64,000 nt of DNA from Urbifossiella limnaea (lineage in GTDB: Bacteria > Planctomycetota > Planctomycetia > Gemmatales > Gemmataceae). The translations under genes and the position numbers were made by a program. Location of the stretch: contig NZ_CP036273.1 of assembly GCF_007747215.1 (NCBI RefSeq), positions 6,308,322-6,372,321 of the forward strand, read 5' to 3'. The notes under the pieces were generated by a model. It searched no databases. It was not told the DNA's origin and saw only the letters and a program-made list of their open reading frames with translations. Positions 9,023 through 19,219 of the stretch are shown one piece after another (positions within the stretch are counted from its first letter, which is position 1; the number at the start of each line of letters is the position of its first letter).

Positions 9023-10141
9023 TCAGCGGCCCGGCAGCCCCGTGTACTCGTTCGGGTACACCGCGTCCACCGGGCTCGGCGCGAACGTGTCGCGGTACAG
9101 GTCGGCCGGCGTCGGGTGCGGCTCGCTCGTCGCCTCCACCGCCGCCGCGTCCGCCTCGGCCCGCGCCTCGTCGCGCAGCTGCCGGACGCCGTCGGCGTCG
9201 ATCGCCGCCGCGTCGATCAGCCGCTGCTCGAACAGCGCCAGCGGGTCGGCCTCCGCCCAGTCCCGCTGGGCGCCGCTGCTCGACGAGTGGCCGTGCATCC
9301 GGCTCACCATCACCTCCAGCAGGTACGGCTTGCGGCCCTGCCGGCACACCCGCATCGCCCGGTCCAGCGCGTGCCACACCACCACCGGGTCGGTCCCGTC
9401 CACCGTCGCCGAGTCCACCCCGTACGGCAGCGCCCGGTCGGAGATCGGCCGCCGCGTGTGGACGGTCTCGAACGGCGTCGAAATGCCCGTGCGGTTGTTG
9501 GTCACGATCATCAGCACCGGCAGCGAATTGCCCGGCTGCGTCGCCCAGTTCAGGCAGCTCTCGAAGTCGCCTTCCGCGGTGCCGGCGTCGCCGCCGACGA
9601 CGACCGAAATCCCCTCGCCGCCGTACCGCTTCTGCACCAGCGCGGTGCCGGGGGCCATCACGTACTGCACCTCGATCACGCTCGACACCGGCAGGACGTT
9701 CCACTCCGGGACGCAGTAGTGGCCGACGAAGTTGCGGCCGCGGCTGTGCCGGTCGGTGGCGCGCATGGCCAGCTGCCGGAGGTGGTCGGTCATGCTCATG
9801 CCCATGGCGAGCATGGTGCCGGCGTTGCGGTAGTGGAGGTGGAGGTAGTCGAAGGCGGGGCCGCGGCCCTTGAGGACTTGCCGGCCGAGGCAGACGTTGA
9901 ACGCCTCCTCGCCGGGGCCGCCGATCCAGAAGAACGCCTCGCCCGACTTCGACATCTTGATCGAGCGCTCTTCCAGCGCCCGGGTGCGAACCATCTGGCG
10001 GTACAGCGTCAGCGCCAGTTCGGCCGAGATGGCGTCGCGGCCGGTGCGGACGACGGCCGCGGGGCGGGTGCTCGCGCCGCTGCGGCGCGGCCCGCCGGCG
10101 CGGCCTTCGGGAGGTTCCTCGTCGGCGTTTTGCTCCGGCAT
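9023..10141 (-). CDS. TPP-dependent 2-oxoacid dehydrogenase E1 alpha subunit
   Basis: A 372-residue E1 alpha-type protein: pyruvate or branched-chain oxoacid decarboxylation with thiamine diphosphate, cytosolic. A disordered N-terminus (about 1-35) is followed by LYRQMVRTRALEERSIKM and the E1 alpha core. The cofactor motif reads GGDAGTAEGDFE with NN about 30 residues later (IVTNNRTGIS), so the usual GDG is GDA. The C-terminus has GRKPYLLEVMVSRMHGHSSS. No E1 beta, E2 or E3 gene lies in the window; in most complexes the beta gene is adjacent. Substrate cannot be assigned. Confidence 0.85.
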   Translation of the reverse strand: MPEQNADEEPPEGRAGGPRRSGASTRPAAVVRTGRDAISAELALTLYRQMVRTRALEERSIKMSKSGEAFFWIGGPGEEAFNVCLGRQVLKGRGPAFDYLHLHYRNAGTMLAMGMSMTDHLRQLAMRATDRHSRGRNFVGHYCVPEWNVLPVSSVIEVQYVMAPGTALVQKRYGGEGISVVVGGDAGTAEGDFESCLNWATQPGNSLPVLMIVTNNRTGISTPFETVHTRRPISDRALPYGVDSATVDGTDPVVVWHALDRAMRVCRQGRKPYLLEVMVSRMHGHSSSSGAQRDWAEADPLALFEQRLIDAAAIDADGVRQLRDEARAEADAAAVEATSEPHPTPADLYRDTFAPSPVDAVYPNEYTGLPGR

Positions 10142-10221
10142 GAAAGCGACCCCGGGACGGGAAGGGGTGGAAGAGGTATCGGCATTATACCACGGGGACG
10201 GGCGACGGTAGTGGGGAACCC

Positions 10222-10302
10222 GGCGAGCGGCCGGCGTGAGCCGGCTGTTGTCGTGCGCGTCCGTGGCGCTCGACAACAGCCGGCTCACGCCGGCCGCTCG
10301 CC
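10222..10302. repeat. Perfect 32-bp inverted repeat 3' of ligA
   Basis: Arms 10222-10253 and 10271-10302 are perfect inverted copies around a 17-base spacer. It begins four bases beyond the ligA stop and lies upstream of the E1 alpha start, so it probably terminates ligA transcription. Confidence 0.75.
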
Positions 10303-10305
10303 TGT

Positions 10306-12405
<2,100 letters not shown>

Positions 12406-12747
12406 TCAGGCGCGCCTGGCGCACAGTTCCGCCGGCGCGTCCACCTCCGCCCGCAGCAGCGCCAGCGCGAACGTCTTCCCCTGCGTGTCGGTCCGCAGCG
12501 ACGTGCTGGCGCCGCCCGCGAGCGCGTCGTACAGCACGAAGTTCAGCCCGCGCACGTTCACCGCCTCGAACCGCTTCACCCGCGACGCTCCCAACGGCGC
12601 GAAATACGCCGCCACCCACGCCGCCGTCAGGTGTTCACGGAGCCAGGCGTAGCCCGCGTCGGTGTACGCGATCACCGCCACGTTGGCGTGGTTCCCCTTG
12701 TCGCCGCTGCGGCCGTGGGCCAGCGTCGAGAGCGGCACCCGCGTCAC
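12406..12747 (-). CDS. AtuA-related small partner protein
   Basis: A 113-residue protein starting at a GTG that overlaps the AtuA stop as GTGA, so translation is probably coupled. It begins TRVPLSTLAHGRSGDKGNHA, the signature of the small C-terminal partner of AtuA-family proteins (HGRSGDKG). In some relatives this domain is fused to the AtuA domain. The exact catalytic role is unknown. Confidence 0.85.
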   Translation of the reverse strand: MTRVPLSTLAHGRSGDKGNHANVAVIAYTDAGYAWLREHLTAAWVAAYFAPLGASRVKRFEAVNVRGLNFVLYDALAGGASTSLRTDTQGKTFALALLRAEVDAPAELCARRA

Positions 12748-14099
12748 GGCAGCACCTCCGCCGTGGCGTGTACGGCGCTCTTGGCGACCAGCGCCGGCCA
12801 GTACGCGAACACCTCGCGGACCGGCGGCCGGCCCGTCGTGTACCCCGTCGTGCCGGCGTAACCAGACGTGACCAGCGGCGCGAACTCGCGCGTGAACCGC
12901 TCCACCGCACCCCGCCGCGGGTCGCGCACCGCCACCCGCAGCACCACCTCCGGCGGGTCGAACGCCGCCGTCACCACGCCCGGCACGCACGCCCCGGCGC
13001 CGAGCGTTTCCACCAGGCTGTGCGCGAACGTCAGCCCCGCCTGTCGCAGCCGGTCCAGCAGAATCTCGCCTGACCGCCGCGCCTTCGCGGCGGCGTTCGG
13101 GCCGGCGATGACGAGCGTCCCCGCGGCCATGTACCCGTCGCGGTACGCCACCGACACCTTGTACGTGTCCGTCACGCCGCGGCCGCTCCCGCCGGTCACC
13201 GCGACTACGCCCGGCCCCGCCAGCCGCAGCTGCACCGTGGTGAAGTCGGCGACCACGTCCGGCGTGTAGTACCGGGCCGGGTCGGCGACCTCGTACAGCA
13301 GCTGCTCCGCCAGCGTCTCCACGTTCACGACGCCGCCGGTGTTGTCCGGCTTCGTCACGATGAAGTCGCCGCCGTCGCCGATCTCGGCGATCGGGTAGCC
13401 GACCGTTTCGAGGTGCGTCGCGTCGTCGGCGTTGATCCACAGGCCGCCGGTCGCCTGCGCGCCGCACTCGATGAGGTGGCCCGCCACGGTCGCCGCGGCG
13501 AGGCGATCGAAGTCGCCGAAGTCCCAGCCGAACTCGTGCGCCACGGGGCCGACCGTGAGCGACGCATCCGCCACGCGCCCCGTCACCACGATGTCGGCGC
13601 CGAGCCTCAGCGCCTCGACGATCGGCCGCGCCCCGAGGTAGGCGTTGGCGCTGACGACGCGGTCGCGCACCGTCGCCAGCGGCTCGCCCGTATCCAGGTG
13701 GCTCAGCGGGTGGCCGGCGGCGATCAGCTCATCGAGCCGCGGCATCAGGTCGTCGCCGCTCACGACGCCGACGCGGCGGCCGTCGAGCCCGGCCTGGGCG
13801 AGCACGTCGCGGGCCTTCGCGGCGCAGCCGTGCGGGTTCATGCCGCCGGCGTTGGTGACGATCTTGAGGTTCGGCTGCTCGGCGAGGGCGCGGGTGAGGC
13901 GGCCGAGGACGTGGGGGAAGTCGGTGGCGAACCCGGCCGCGGCGTCCTTCTGCCGCTGCACGGCGAGGATCGACATGGTGAGTTCGGCGAGGTATTCGAG
14001 CGTGAGGTAGTCGAGGCGGCCGGCTTCCGCGAGGCGGACGGGCGCGTCGGGGCTGTCGCCCCAGAACCCGCACCCGTTGCCGACGCGCACCCGCCGCAT
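12744..14099 (-). CDS. AtuA (DUF1446) family protein
   Basis: A 451-residue member of the acyclic terpene utilisation AtuA family. It starts MRRVRVGNGCGFWGD and contains the family stretches LTLEYLAELTMSI, VTNAGGMNPHGC (about 84-95), ADIVVTGRVADAS and GHLIECGAQATGG. In Pseudomonas the atu cluster degrades citronellol and geraniol; here no other atu genes are present, so terpene use should not be assumed. It forms a two-gene operon with the small partner downstream. Confidence 0.9.
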   Translation of the reverse strand: MRRVRVGNGCGFWGDSPDAPVRLAEAGRLDYLTLEYLAELTMSILAVQRQKDAAAGFATDFPHVLGRLTRALAEQPNLKIVTNAGGMNPHGCAAKARDVLAQAGLDGRRVGVVSGDDLMPRLDELIAAGHPLSHLDTGEPLATVRDRVVSANAYLGARPIVEALRLGADIVVTGRVADASLTVGPVAHEFGWDFGDFDRLAAATVAGHLIECGAQATGGLWINADDATHLETVGYPIAEIGDGGDFIVTKPDNTGGVVNVETLAEQLLYEVADPARYYTPDVVADFTTVQLRLAGPGVVAVTGGSGRGVTDTYKVSVAYRDGYMAAGTLVIAGPNAAAKARRSGEILLDRLRQAGLTFAHSLVETLGAGACVPGVVTAAFDPPEVVLRVAVRDPRRGAVERFTREFAPLVTSGYAGTTGYTTGRPPVREVFAYWPALVAKSAVHATAEVLP

Positions 14100-14177
14100 G
14101 TGGCGCTCCCCCGCGGGGTATCGTACGCGGCGGGGCTTCGTAGAGCACGGGTCAGGCCGACGGATTGCCGCGGGCGA

Positions 14178-14396
14178 TCACTTGCCGGCGAGTTTTCGCT
14201 CCAGTTCCTCCACCCGCTTGTGCACAGCCTGCAGCGCCTCGATCAGGGCGGCGACGCAGATGGCCAGGACGATGCACGTCATCCCGAGGTACTGCGAGCA
14301 CTCCTCCGGCTTGACGTCCTCGCGGCGGATGATGATGAAGCACCCGAGCGCCAGGATGCCGACCGCGAGGAGCAGGAAGTACCGGGGCTTGGACAT
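14178..14396 (-). CDS. Small two-helix membrane protein
   Basis: A 72-residue protein with two hydrophobic spans, YFLLLAVGILALGCFIII (6-23) and MTCIVLAICVAALIEAL (39-55), then a charged helical tail (HKRVEELERKLAGK). It is monocistronic and has a good predicted promoter upstream. Function unknown. Confidence 0.7.
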   Translation of the reverse strand: MSKPRYFLLLAVGILALGCFIIIRREDVKPEECSQYLGMTCIVLAICVAALIEALQAVHKRVEELERKLAGK

Positions 14397-14714
14397 CGCC
14401 GTTCACCTACGTGGGGCTTCCGCCGCGGGCGCGCGAGACGGCCTCGCCAGCGACGGAATCGGGTCGGTTGAGAGCTCGCTTGCTCATGAGTATCCGCGAC
14501 CGCGGACCGGTGTCAAACAAAAAAGCGTTGCGCCGACCGATGCCGCATGTGCCGCCGCGCGAAGGCATCCGGTGCCGCCGCCGGCCGCGTTGCGACGGCC
14601 CGCCACCGCCGCTACCCTGGTGGGGAAAGTCCGCCCGATTCCCGCGTGCCGTGCCGCGGCCGGCGGGCACTACCCTCACAAAACCCGCCGCCGCGGCCAG
14701 GAGGTCCGCCGCCG
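14397..14714. other. 318-base divergent intergenic region
   Basis: The gap between the small membrane protein (minus) and the ECF sigma factor (plus). It holds the predicted minus-strand promoter at 14489-14516 and an AGGAGGT ribosome-binding site just before 14715. No other structure was recognised. Confidence 0.5.
14489..14516 (-). promoter_or_regulatory. Consensus-like sigma-70 promoter
   Basis: On the minus strand TTGACA (14516-14511) and GATACT (14494-14489) are separated by 16 bases, about 90 bases upstream of the small membrane protein start at 14396. This is the best sigma-70 match noticed in the window. Confidence 0.5.
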
Positions 14715-16418
14715 ATGGTCAGCCACGCCGGAACCGGCGGCGTCCGCCCGTTCCTCCAACTGCTCGAAGTGCAAGCCCTCCGCGGCGCCGCCGACCCGGA
14801 GTTGCTCCGCCGCGTCGCCGCCGCCGACGAGGCCGCGTTCCGCGTCGTCGCCGAGCGGCACGGGCCGATGGTGTTCGGCGTCTGCGCCCGGCTGCTCGGC
14901 AACCGGCACGACGCCGAGGACGCGCTCCAGGCCACGTTCCTGGTGCTCGCCCGCCGGGCCGCCGCGGTGCGGAAGTCCGAGTCGCTGGCGAGCTGGCTCC
15001 ACGGCGTCGCCCGGCGCGTCGCGCTGCGGCTCCGCCGCGCCGACCGCCGCCGCACCGCCCGCGAGCACGCGGCCGCCGTGCCCGACGGCCGCACCCCGGC
15101 CGACGCGCTGGCGTGGGCCGAGGTGCGGGCCGGGCTCGACGACGAGCTCGCCCGCCTGCCGGCCGCGTACCGCGACGTGCTGGTGCTGTGCTACCTCGAG
15201 GGCCTGTCCCGCGACGAGGCCGGGCAGCGGCTCGGGATCGACGCCGGCGCCGTGAAGGGCCGGCTGGAGCGCGGCCGGCGGCTGCTCGGCGAACGACTGG
15301 TGCGGCGCGGCATCGGCCTGTCCGCGGGGCTGGCCGCGCTGGCGGTGGCCCCGGACGCGACGGCGGCGCTGCGGCTGGGCCGGCTGGCGGCGGACCCCGC
15401 CGCGGCGAGCCCGCGGGCCGCGGCCCTGTCCCACGAATTCCTGAAGGGAGTGGCGATGTCCAAGTTCAAGCTCGTGACCGCCGGCGTACTGGCGCTGGCC
15501 GTCGGCGTGGGAGTGGGGACCGCGCAACCGCCGAAGCCGGCGCCCCCGCCGGCGCGGCCGCTGACGGCCCGTCTGGAGGAACCCAGGGACACCGACGAGG
15601 CGTTCATCCGCCGCGTCAGCCGCGACCTGCGCGGCACCGACCCGACGCCGGCCGAGGTCCACTTCTTCCTCGCCAGCAAGGACGCGAACCGGCGGGCCAC
15701 GCTGGTGGACCTGTTCGTCAGAGAGCGGACCGCGAAGGCCGCCGGGCAGGCGGACAAGGTGGCCGAGCGGGCGAACGAGCTGACCCGGTGGTCGGACGCC
15801 GACACCGCCGAGGCAGTCCGGCGGTACGCCGAGGCCGTGCAGCTGGCCCGCGCCCGAGATGAGGAGGCGCGGGCGATGGCCGAGAAGGCGGCCGCGGACC
15901 GGAACGCGGAGGCCCGGCGCGCGGCCGAACAGGCGGTTGAGGCGCAGCGGGCGCAGGTGCTGGCCGAGGCGCTGGCTCGGCGTGCCCAGGCGGAGCGCGA
16001 CGCCGACCGCGCCCGCGCCGACGAGGCGCTGTCGCGGGAGAAGGCGCGGCTGAAGGAGAAGGGTTCCCGCGAGCCCGCCGAGCCGAGCCGGCCGACCGAG
16101 CCGAAGAAGGCGCCGGTTCCGCCGGGGCCGACCACGCCCGCCCCGCCCCCGACCCGGGCGGCCGCCCCCGCCCCTGCGGCGAACCTGGAGGTGCTGAAGG
16201 TGCGGGTGCAGCTGGCCGAGCTGACCGTCCGCGAGAAGGTGCTGGGCGCCCAGCAGTTGCAGGAGCAGGTGAAGCGCGGCGTCGTGCCCGCCGGCGAACT
16301 CGACCGGGCGAAGTTGGAGGTGGAGCGGGCGCAGCTGATGCTCCGGGAGGCGCAGCTGACGCTGGAGCAGGCCGAGCGCGCCGCCCCGCGGGCGGTCCCG
16401 CCGGCGACCCGGCCGTAA
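14715..16418 (+). CDS. ECF sigma factor with membrane span and long C-terminal extension
   Basis: A 567-residue extracytoplasmic-function sigma factor, about three times the usual length. The ATG at 14715 has an AGGAGGT box. Sigma region 2 spans about 20-105 (AEDALQATFLVLARRA) and region 4 about 140-200 (YRDVLVLCYLEGLSRDEAG, GAVKGRLERGRRLL). A hydrophobic span follows (FKLVTAGVLALAVGVGVGTA, about 252-271), then a segment resembling the start of DUF1549 (FIRRVSRDLRGTDPTPAEV), an Ala/Arg/Glu-rich coiled coil (about 345-460), a Pro-rich linker and a final helical region. Such extensions are known in planctomycete ECF factors and probably control activity from across the membrane. Confidence 0.88.
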   Translation: MVSHAGTGGVRPFLQLLEVQALRGAADPELLRRVAAADEAAFRVVAERHGPMVFGVCARLLGNRHDAEDALQATFLVLARRAAAVRKSESLASWLHGVARRVALRLRRADRRRTAREHAAAVPDGRTPADALAWAEVRAGLDDELARLPAAYRDVLVLCYLEGLSRDEAGQRLGIDAGAVKGRLERGRRLLGERLVRRGIGLSAGLAALAVAPDATAALRLGRLAADPAAASPRAAALSHEFLKGVAMSKFKLVTAGVLALAVGVGVGTAQPPKPAPPPARPLTARLEEPRDTDEAFIRRVSRDLRGTDPTPAEVHFFLASKDANRRATLVDLFVRERTAKAAGQADKVAERANELTRWSDADTAEAVRRYAEAVQLARARDEEARAMAEKAAADRNAEARRAAEQAVEAQRAQVLAEALARRAQAERDADRARADEALSREKARLKEKGSREPAEPSRPTEPKKAPVPPGPTTPAPPPTRAAAPAPAANLEVLKVRVQLAELTVREKVLGAQQLQEQVKRGVVPAGELDRAKLEVERAQLMLREAQLTLEQAERAAPRAVPPATRP

Positions 16419-16424
16419 GCGGGC

Positions 16425-16459
16425 TCGACGCCCGGGGGCGGTCGCCCCCCGGGCGTCGA
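16425..16459 (+). terminator. 14-bp stem-loop after the ECF sigma gene
   Basis: TCGACGCCCGGGGG at 16425-16438 pairs perfectly with 16446-16459 across a 7-base loop, seven bases beyond the stop. No long T-run follows. Confidence 0.6.
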
Positions 16460-16485
16460 ACCGGTTTGTGCACTACACTTCGGGC

Positions 16486-18084
16486 ATGTTCCGCCCGTTC
16501 TTCGCCGCCGCCGTCGCGTCGCCCGTCCGCCGCCGCAGCCTGCGGCAGGCCGTCGCCCTGCACGCCGTATTGTGCGTGCTGCTGGCGTGGGCCGCGGTCA
16601 ACAACCCCACCCCCGCCGGCCGCACCGCCGTCGCTAACTTCGCGCTCGTCCTCGGCATCGTCGAGGGCGGGGCGCTCGTCGGCTGGCGGCTCACGCAACT
16701 CCCCAAGAGCCAGGCGCTCGAGTTCCTCCTCGTGTCGCCGCTGCGGCCGCGCGGCGTGTTCCTCGCCGAAGCCGCGGTCGGAATCTGCCGCTTCGCCGTG
16801 GTGCAACTCGCCGGCCTGCCCGCGCTCGCGGCGCTGGTGTGGCAGGGGCTCATCACGCCCGCCGACCTGTGGCCGCTGGCGCTGATGCCGTTCGCGTGGG
16901 GCGTCGTCACCGGCCTCGGCGTCACCGTGTGGGCCTACGAGCCGTTCGCGGGGCGGAAGGCGGCCGAGATCGTGGCGCTGTTCGGCGTGCTGGTGTACCT
17001 CGTCGTCGGCGTGCTGGCCGCGGAGAAGCTGCCGCTGTGGCTTGCACAGTTGCCGCCGGCGTGGGCCAACGCCGTGCAGGCGGCCGTGCTCGCGGCGCAC
17101 AACGAGAACCCGTTCGGCGTCGTCCGCAACTGGTTCGACCCGGCCCGCGACCCGGCCGAAGTGTGGGACAGCTTCGTGACGCTCCACCAGACCGCGGCCG
17201 TCGCCGTGGCGCTGTTCGCGCTGCGGGCCGCGTTCCGGCTGAAGCCGCACTTCCACGACCGCCACTACCGGCCGCTGACCGCCGACCGCGCCGCCCGCAC
17301 CGAGGACGTGGGGGAGCGGCCGTTGTCGTGGTGGGCGGTGCGGCGGGTGATGGAGTACGGCGGGCGGGTGAACCTGTGGCTCGCGGGCGGGTTCGGGCTG
17401 GCCTACGCGGTGTACCTGATGGCCGGCGACGCGTGGCCGGCGTGGCTCGGCCGGCTCGTGTTCCAGCTGTTCGAGAACTGGGGCGGCGCCCCCACCGTGG
17501 CGGCGGCGATGTGCGTGCTGGCGGCGGTGCCGGCGGCGTTCCAGTTCGGCCTTTGGGACGCGACCATCAGCGACCGCTGCCGCCGGCTGGAACTACTGCT
17601 GCTGACGGACCTGGACGGCCGCGACTACTGGCACGCGTCGCTGGCGGCGGCGTGGCGGCGCGGGCACCACTACCTGTACGTGGCGGAGCTGCTGTGGGTG
17701 GCGCTGGCGGTGGCGGGGCGGGTGGAGTGGTACGAAGCGCTGGCCGCGGCGATCGGCGGGGCGGTGCTGTGGATGTTCTTCTTCGCGGTCGGCTTCCGGG
17801 CGTTCTGCACCGGCCGGCAGGCGAGCGGGCTGGCGTCGTTCCTGACGCTGGGCCTGCCCCTGGTGCTGTTCGCGCTGTTGAAGGCGGGCCTGCCGGAGGT
17901 GGCGGGGCTGGTGCCAGTAGCGGCGTGCTACCTCCCCGCGGCCGGCGGCCTGGGCATGGGCTGGGCGGCGGGGCTGGTGCTGATGGGCGCCGCGACGGTG
18001 TGGCTGACGCGCCGCGGCCTGACGCGCTGCGACGCCGAGCTGCGGGCGTGGTACGACGCCAACCAGGGCCGCAAGACGGAGTGA
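16486..18084 (+). CDS. Polytopic membrane protein, ABC-permease-like
   Basis: A 532-residue integral membrane protein with about ten hydrophobic spans (for example HAVLCVLLAWAAV, ALIGVLVYLVV-like VLVYLVVGVLA, LVLFALLKAGL). The N-terminal part, SQALEFLLVSPLRPRGVFLA, resembles ABC-2-type permeases, which carry an amphipathic loop before the first core helices. No ATPase gene is adjacent, so transport is a guess. ATG 16486 is chosen over an in-frame start six codons earlier because it opens the hydrophobic N-terminus. Confidence 0.75.
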   Translation: MFRPFFAAAVASPVRRRSLRQAVALHAVLCVLLAWAAVNNPTPAGRTAVANFALVLGIVEGGALVGWRLTQLPKSQALEFLLVSPLRPRGVFLAEAAVGICRFAVVQLAGLPALAALVWQGLITPADLWPLALMPFAWGVVTGLGVTVWAYEPFAGRKAAEIVALFGVLVYLVVGVLAAEKLPLWLAQLPPAWANAVQAAVLAAHNENPFGVVRNWFDPARDPAEVWDSFVTLHQTAAVAVALFALRAAFRLKPHFHDRHYRPLTADRAARTEDVGERPLSWWAVRRVMEYGGRVNLWLAGGFGLAYAVYLMAGDAWPAWLGRLVFQLFENWGGAPTVAAAMCVLAAVPAAFQFGLWDATISDRCRRLELLLLTDLDGRDYWHASLAAAWRRGHHYLYVAELLWVALAVAGRVEWYEALAAAIGGAVLWMFFFAVGFRAFCTGRQASGLASFLTLGLPLVLFALLKAGLPEVAGLVPVAACYLPAAGGLGMGWAAGLVLMGAATVWLTRRGLTRCDAELRAWYDANQGRKTE

Positions 18085-18144
18085 CGCGGTGATGCAGTTT
18101 TTGACAGCACGAACAGGATGAAGCAGGATGCCGCCCCAGGCATC

Positions 18145-18399
18145 TCAGCGGCCCGCGGGGCTCGGTATCTCGGGGAGCGAACACGCCGCGCCGGCCGATG
18201 GCGCTGCCGGGGTCGGTCCGGTCGCCGTCCCCAGATGCGCCCGCGCCGCGGCGAGAAGCTGATCGTCCGCGGCGTCCCACACGTCCGCGTCCGCCCAGCC
18301 GGCCACGTTGGCGACGAGTTGGCCGACCCGCCAGTGTGGGTAGCGCCGGGCCAGTTCCGCCAGCGCCGCGAACAGTTCGGCCCGCTCGTTCGTGGTCAT
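18145..18399 (-). CDS. Small hypothetical protein, last of a four-gene overlapping cluster
   Basis: An 84-residue acidic helical protein (TTNERAELFAALAELARRYP, then VAGWADADVWDAADDQLLAA). Its ATG overlaps the stop of the preceding gene as ATGA, which decides the start; an in-frame ATG six codons upstream is possible. A low-complexity Pro/Ala tail ends the protein. No domain recognised. Confidence 0.6.
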   Translation of the reverse strand: MTTNERAELFAALAELARRYPHWRVGQLVANVAGWADADVWDAADDQLLAAARAHLGTATGPTPAAPSAGAACSLPEIPSPAGR

Positions 18400-18659
18400 G
18401 TCGGCTCGTTCCGCCATGACACCGCCCAGCTCTCCGCCACGGCCGCAGCTACTTCGTACTGAAGGCGGGTGAGGTCGCCCTCCGCCCCGCATCCGGCGTC
18501 GTACACAACCGGATCGACAAGCCCGCGTGGGATCAACACGTCCCGGATGTTGCTGTTGATGCCGTCGCTGATGGCGTGGACGAGTACCTCCACGTCGGTG
18601 CGAATCTCCCGCATCCACTCCACGAGGGACCTCCGCGGCATGTATGGTCGCGGGCTCAC
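18396..18659 (-). CDS. Small hypothetical protein
   Basis: An 87-residue protein with a GTG start overlapping the preceding stop as GTGA. It contains VEVLVHAISDGINSNIRDVL and a C-terminal helical stretch. No domain recognised. The four-base overlaps on both sides are the main evidence that it is expressed. Confidence 0.55.
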   Translation of the reverse strand: MSPRPYMPRRSLVEWMREIRTDVEVLVHAISDGINSNIRDVLIPRGLVDPVVYDAGCGAEGDLTRLQYEVAAAVAESWAVSWRNEPT

Positions 18660-18976
18660 AGCACTTCAATGAGGTACGTCGTCAGCCAGATGTCAAGCTG
18701 CTGAAAACGGGCCTTCAGCACGTCCTTGAAGGCCACGAAGAACTCGCGGTGTTCGGGGTCGTCGTCCACGTCCACGAACACGCGGATCAGGTCGTCGCGG
18801 TAGGTCTGCCCTTCGGCGCGCCAGCGGCCGCGGATCGTCTGCGTCTCGCACGACACGGCCCCGAACCGCTCCTCCAGTTCGATCAGCGTGTCGGCCACGG
18901 CGGCGTCCGGGACGGGGGTGCCGTCGTTAAGACGCAGCGGCAACAGCACCTCGAACCGGCGGAGCTGTCTGCTCAT
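18656..18976 (-). CDS. Conserved hypothetical protein (106 aa)
   Basis: A 106-residue protein starting MSRQLRRFEVLLPLRLNDG, with IELEERFGAVSCETQTIRG and a C-terminal FQQLDIWLTTYLIEVL. The alternating strand/helix pattern suggests a small alpha-beta fold. Its first 50 bases overlap the preceding 73-residue gene. I recall similar paired small proteins in other bacteria but cannot assign function; a toxin-antitoxin-like pair is one possibility. Confidence 0.65.
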   Translation of the reverse strand: MSRQLRRFEVLLPLRLNDGTPVPDAAVADTLIELEERFGAVSCETQTIRGRWRAEGQTYRDDLIRVFVDVDDDPEHREFFVAFKDVLKARFQQLDIWLTTYLIEVL

Positions 18977-19148
18977 AGGTGGCCGGCCCCTCGACGGTGA
19001 ACGGGACGCCCTGGACCGCCAGGAACCCCAGGGCGTCCTCGGGCACGACCATCTCGCCGGTCGCCCAGCTCTTGAAGCCGAACCGCCCTGCGAGCTGGGC
19101 GAGCGCGGCACGCTTGGCGTCGGTGGTCGGAAAGTGAATGCGGATCAT
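18927..19148 (-). CDS. Conserved hypothetical protein (73 aa)
   Basis: A 73-residue protein (MIRIHFPTTDAKRAALAQLA, GRFGFKSWATGEMVVPEDAL) at the head of a four-gene minus-strand cluster. It has no obvious Shine-Dalgarno site and overlaps the next gene by 50 bases. It may be the antitoxin-like partner of that gene, but this is inference from size and overlap only. Confidence 0.6.
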   Translation of the reverse strand: MIRIHFPTTDAKRAALAQLAGRFGFKSWATGEMVVPEDALGFLAVQGVPFTVEGPATYEQTAPPVRGAVAAAS

Positions 19149-19162
19149 GTTGAAATGCTAAC

Positions 19163-19212
19163 CCGCCGCTCGCGGCGGTGCAAGGCGTGCCCTGCACCGC
19201 CGCAAGCGGCGG
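19163..19212. repeat. 23-bp palindrome between oxidoreductase and small-gene cluster
   Basis: Arms 19163-19185 and 19190-19212 are inverted with two mismatches and a four-base loop. It lies just beyond the Gfo/Idh stop codon, so it may terminate that gene and separate it from the small-gene cluster downstream. Confidence 0.65.
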
Positions 19213-19219
19213 AAGAGGG

